From assembly GCF_950023065.1 (NCBI RefSeq), contig NC_088680.1, positions 60,115,350 to 60,179,349 of the forward strand: 64,000 bases of DNA, given 5' to 3'. Each line of letters starts with the position of its first letter. Position 1 is the first letter of the stretch. A program made the translations under genes and the position numbers. Shown here piece after piece: positions 62,441 to 64,000 of the stretch. Below the pieces are notes generated by a model. It saw nothing but the letters and a program-made list of their open reading frames with translations. It made no database searches and was not told where the DNA came from. The DNA comes from Planococcus citri. Taxonomy: Eukaryota; Arthropoda; Insecta; Hemiptera; Pseudococcidae.

Positions 62441-64000
62441 GTTAAGAGTTTAAATTATGATTGGTTTAATTTAGTCAATAAATGGTTTAATGCAAGTTAC
62501 TTTTATGTTATCCTTTGGTCAGTATTGGGTATCTCTACTTCTCTATCTATGTATCCAAATCGGATGGATTTTGGCTGATTTTCTTAAACATTATTTCAAT
62601 GTAATTTCAAGGTTTTGTTTTTATTCAGATTTTTCTTAGTAATGCCATTTTGGGCTCAACATTTTTCCAAGAATGCCCTTATTCTGATGGAATTTTCTGA
62701 TTTTTTTCCCTGTTAACTTGACTTTTTTCGAGATTGTATGAGACCTTTTCAGAACTCCTGAAAATTATAATTAACCCAATTTTAAATTTAAAATTCTTGT
62801 AAAAATGCCGAAAAAAATCTTTTGTCAAAATATTCTAATTTCTCATGAAATTTCAACCTAATTTAATAACTTAAGTGACATGGTACTTTTTGAAAAAAAT
62901 CTCGAAGTCATCACTCCATTTTGAGCTCAAAATGCTTTTAAAATGCTCCAAAAATATTTTTGTTGAAGTATTTGAAATTTTTTCAAAATTTGTGTCTCAT
63001 TTTGGTACATCACACGACATTTTTTTAAACATCCCTAAAATCATAACGCAGTTTTGGGCTCAAAATGTCTTGGAACTCTTATTATATTCAGAAAAGCTGG
63101 TATCAATTTTTAAAAAAATATTTTTGATCAATTTCCAAAGAGCATAGGAAAATAAAAATGGAGAGATCACAAAGGCTAAGATCTCTACATTGAATGCTTC
63201 TCCAGAAAATCTTTTTCTTCAAAAATGATAGGGAATTTTTCATTTAAAATCTACTCCACCGATTTTCAATGAACATGGGTCTCATTTTTAAGATCTTACG
63301 AGGGTCTTTCACAAAAAAAAATCAACTCTCCCCCCCCCCCAGTCCGGCTCTTCCTTCACTCCCGACTCACAAAGTATTCAATTTTGATTTACAAAAAATG
63401 GAGATATAACGAATTGAAGATCTATCAGCTTGAAATCTATCATACAAGATGAAGATTCTAACAAAATCAAAAATCACCAATTTTCTTTTACTTAGGTACC
63501 TACTTATTTTTACAGAAGTACCTAATGTTTTTACCTACTTATTTTTACAGAAGTAATGTTTTCTATTTTCGAAAAATGTGTTCAAGTTCCTATTCTGTTA
63601 TGAGAATGAAGTTTTAAAAAAATTTCAAAATTTTAAATAAATGGTCCTGGTTAGTTTCCAGTATACTTACATTTAAAAAAATTGAAAATTCAACTGAAAA
63701 TTATACCAGCTGAGTTGTATTTTATGAAAACGAAAGTAATTTTGTTGGCACAAGAACAATGGACCATTTTTGATTGACTTATTTTTTTTCCAATTTCAGA
63801 AGGTATTTTAAAAAGGGGCTGTGTTTTGGGTCTTTATTTTTAAAAGGAAAGTTTACAACAATTTGATTTTTTTACAAGATTACGAATTTGGAATTATTCT
63901 ATCTGTTAGACCATTCACACCATCCCTAAGCTCCAAATGCTAAAGTTGACTAATACATACGTACAATTTTATCGCTCTGATTTGTAATTTTTGGTATTCT
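62441..64000. other. AT-rich tail of the window with a degenerate repeat
   Basis: The part 62640-63240 repeats the phrases of 6480-7020 and 42840-43330 (TTTTTCAAGAATGC, CTCAAAATGC, TTTTGGTACATCACACGACA). A duplicated phrase TTTTACCTACTTATTTTTACAG sits near 63505 and 63531. The rest shows no gene. Confidence 0.45.

Overview
This window is eukaryotic and almost certainly from an insect. It is AT-rich, has short introns with GT..AG borders, and carries chemosensory receptors of the insect gustatory receptor (GR, 7tm_7) type. I lean towards a hemipteran such as a mealybug or other scale insect because of the overall style (many short GTAGGTACCTAC-like words, small secreted orphan genes), but that is a weak inference.

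Layout. Positions 1-5536 are the 3' part of an LTR retrotransposon: the end of one ORF, an unrecognised 202-residue ORF, a 2.6-kb array of decayed repeats, then a polypurine tract and an 826-bp 3' LTR. Positions 5537-28090 hold a tandem family of C2H2 zinc-finger genes on the minus strand. Gene C (21610-26819) is intact: 11 exons that I could join without a frame break into 674 codons, with an N-terminal basic coiled coil, five repeated acidic modules on symmetric exons, and six zinc fingers. Genes B and A are 3' partial copies, and a relic of a further copy lies at 5605-5992. Between them sits a five-level nest of DNA transposons (14971-21576) in which four of the five boundaries are defined by target-site duplications, and a 365-bp insertion that would fold into a three-armed structure.

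Positions 28094-60538 hold six GR genes in tandem, all minus strand (Gr1 to Gr6, my labels). All six were assembled exon by exon with consistent phases and give 369-382 residues. Gr2 and Gr3 are close sisters, Gr4 and Gr5 are close sisters, Gr1 is nearest Gr2/Gr3, and Gr6 is the most divergent. Their introns and spacers carry foldback elements, MITEs, solo LTRs, LINE fragments and two kinds of minisatellite.

Positions 61088-62440 hold two small secreted-protein genes that are divergently transcribed and share intron position, length and cysteine spacing.

Functionally the window joins a DNA-binding protein family (nuclear) and a taste-receptor cluster (membrane) that happen to be neighbours. 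A duplicated block carrying the 5' end of the zinc-finger gene together with the 3' end of a GR gene shows that they were copied as one segment at least once. No bacterial genes, tRNA, rRNA or CRISPR array were seen.
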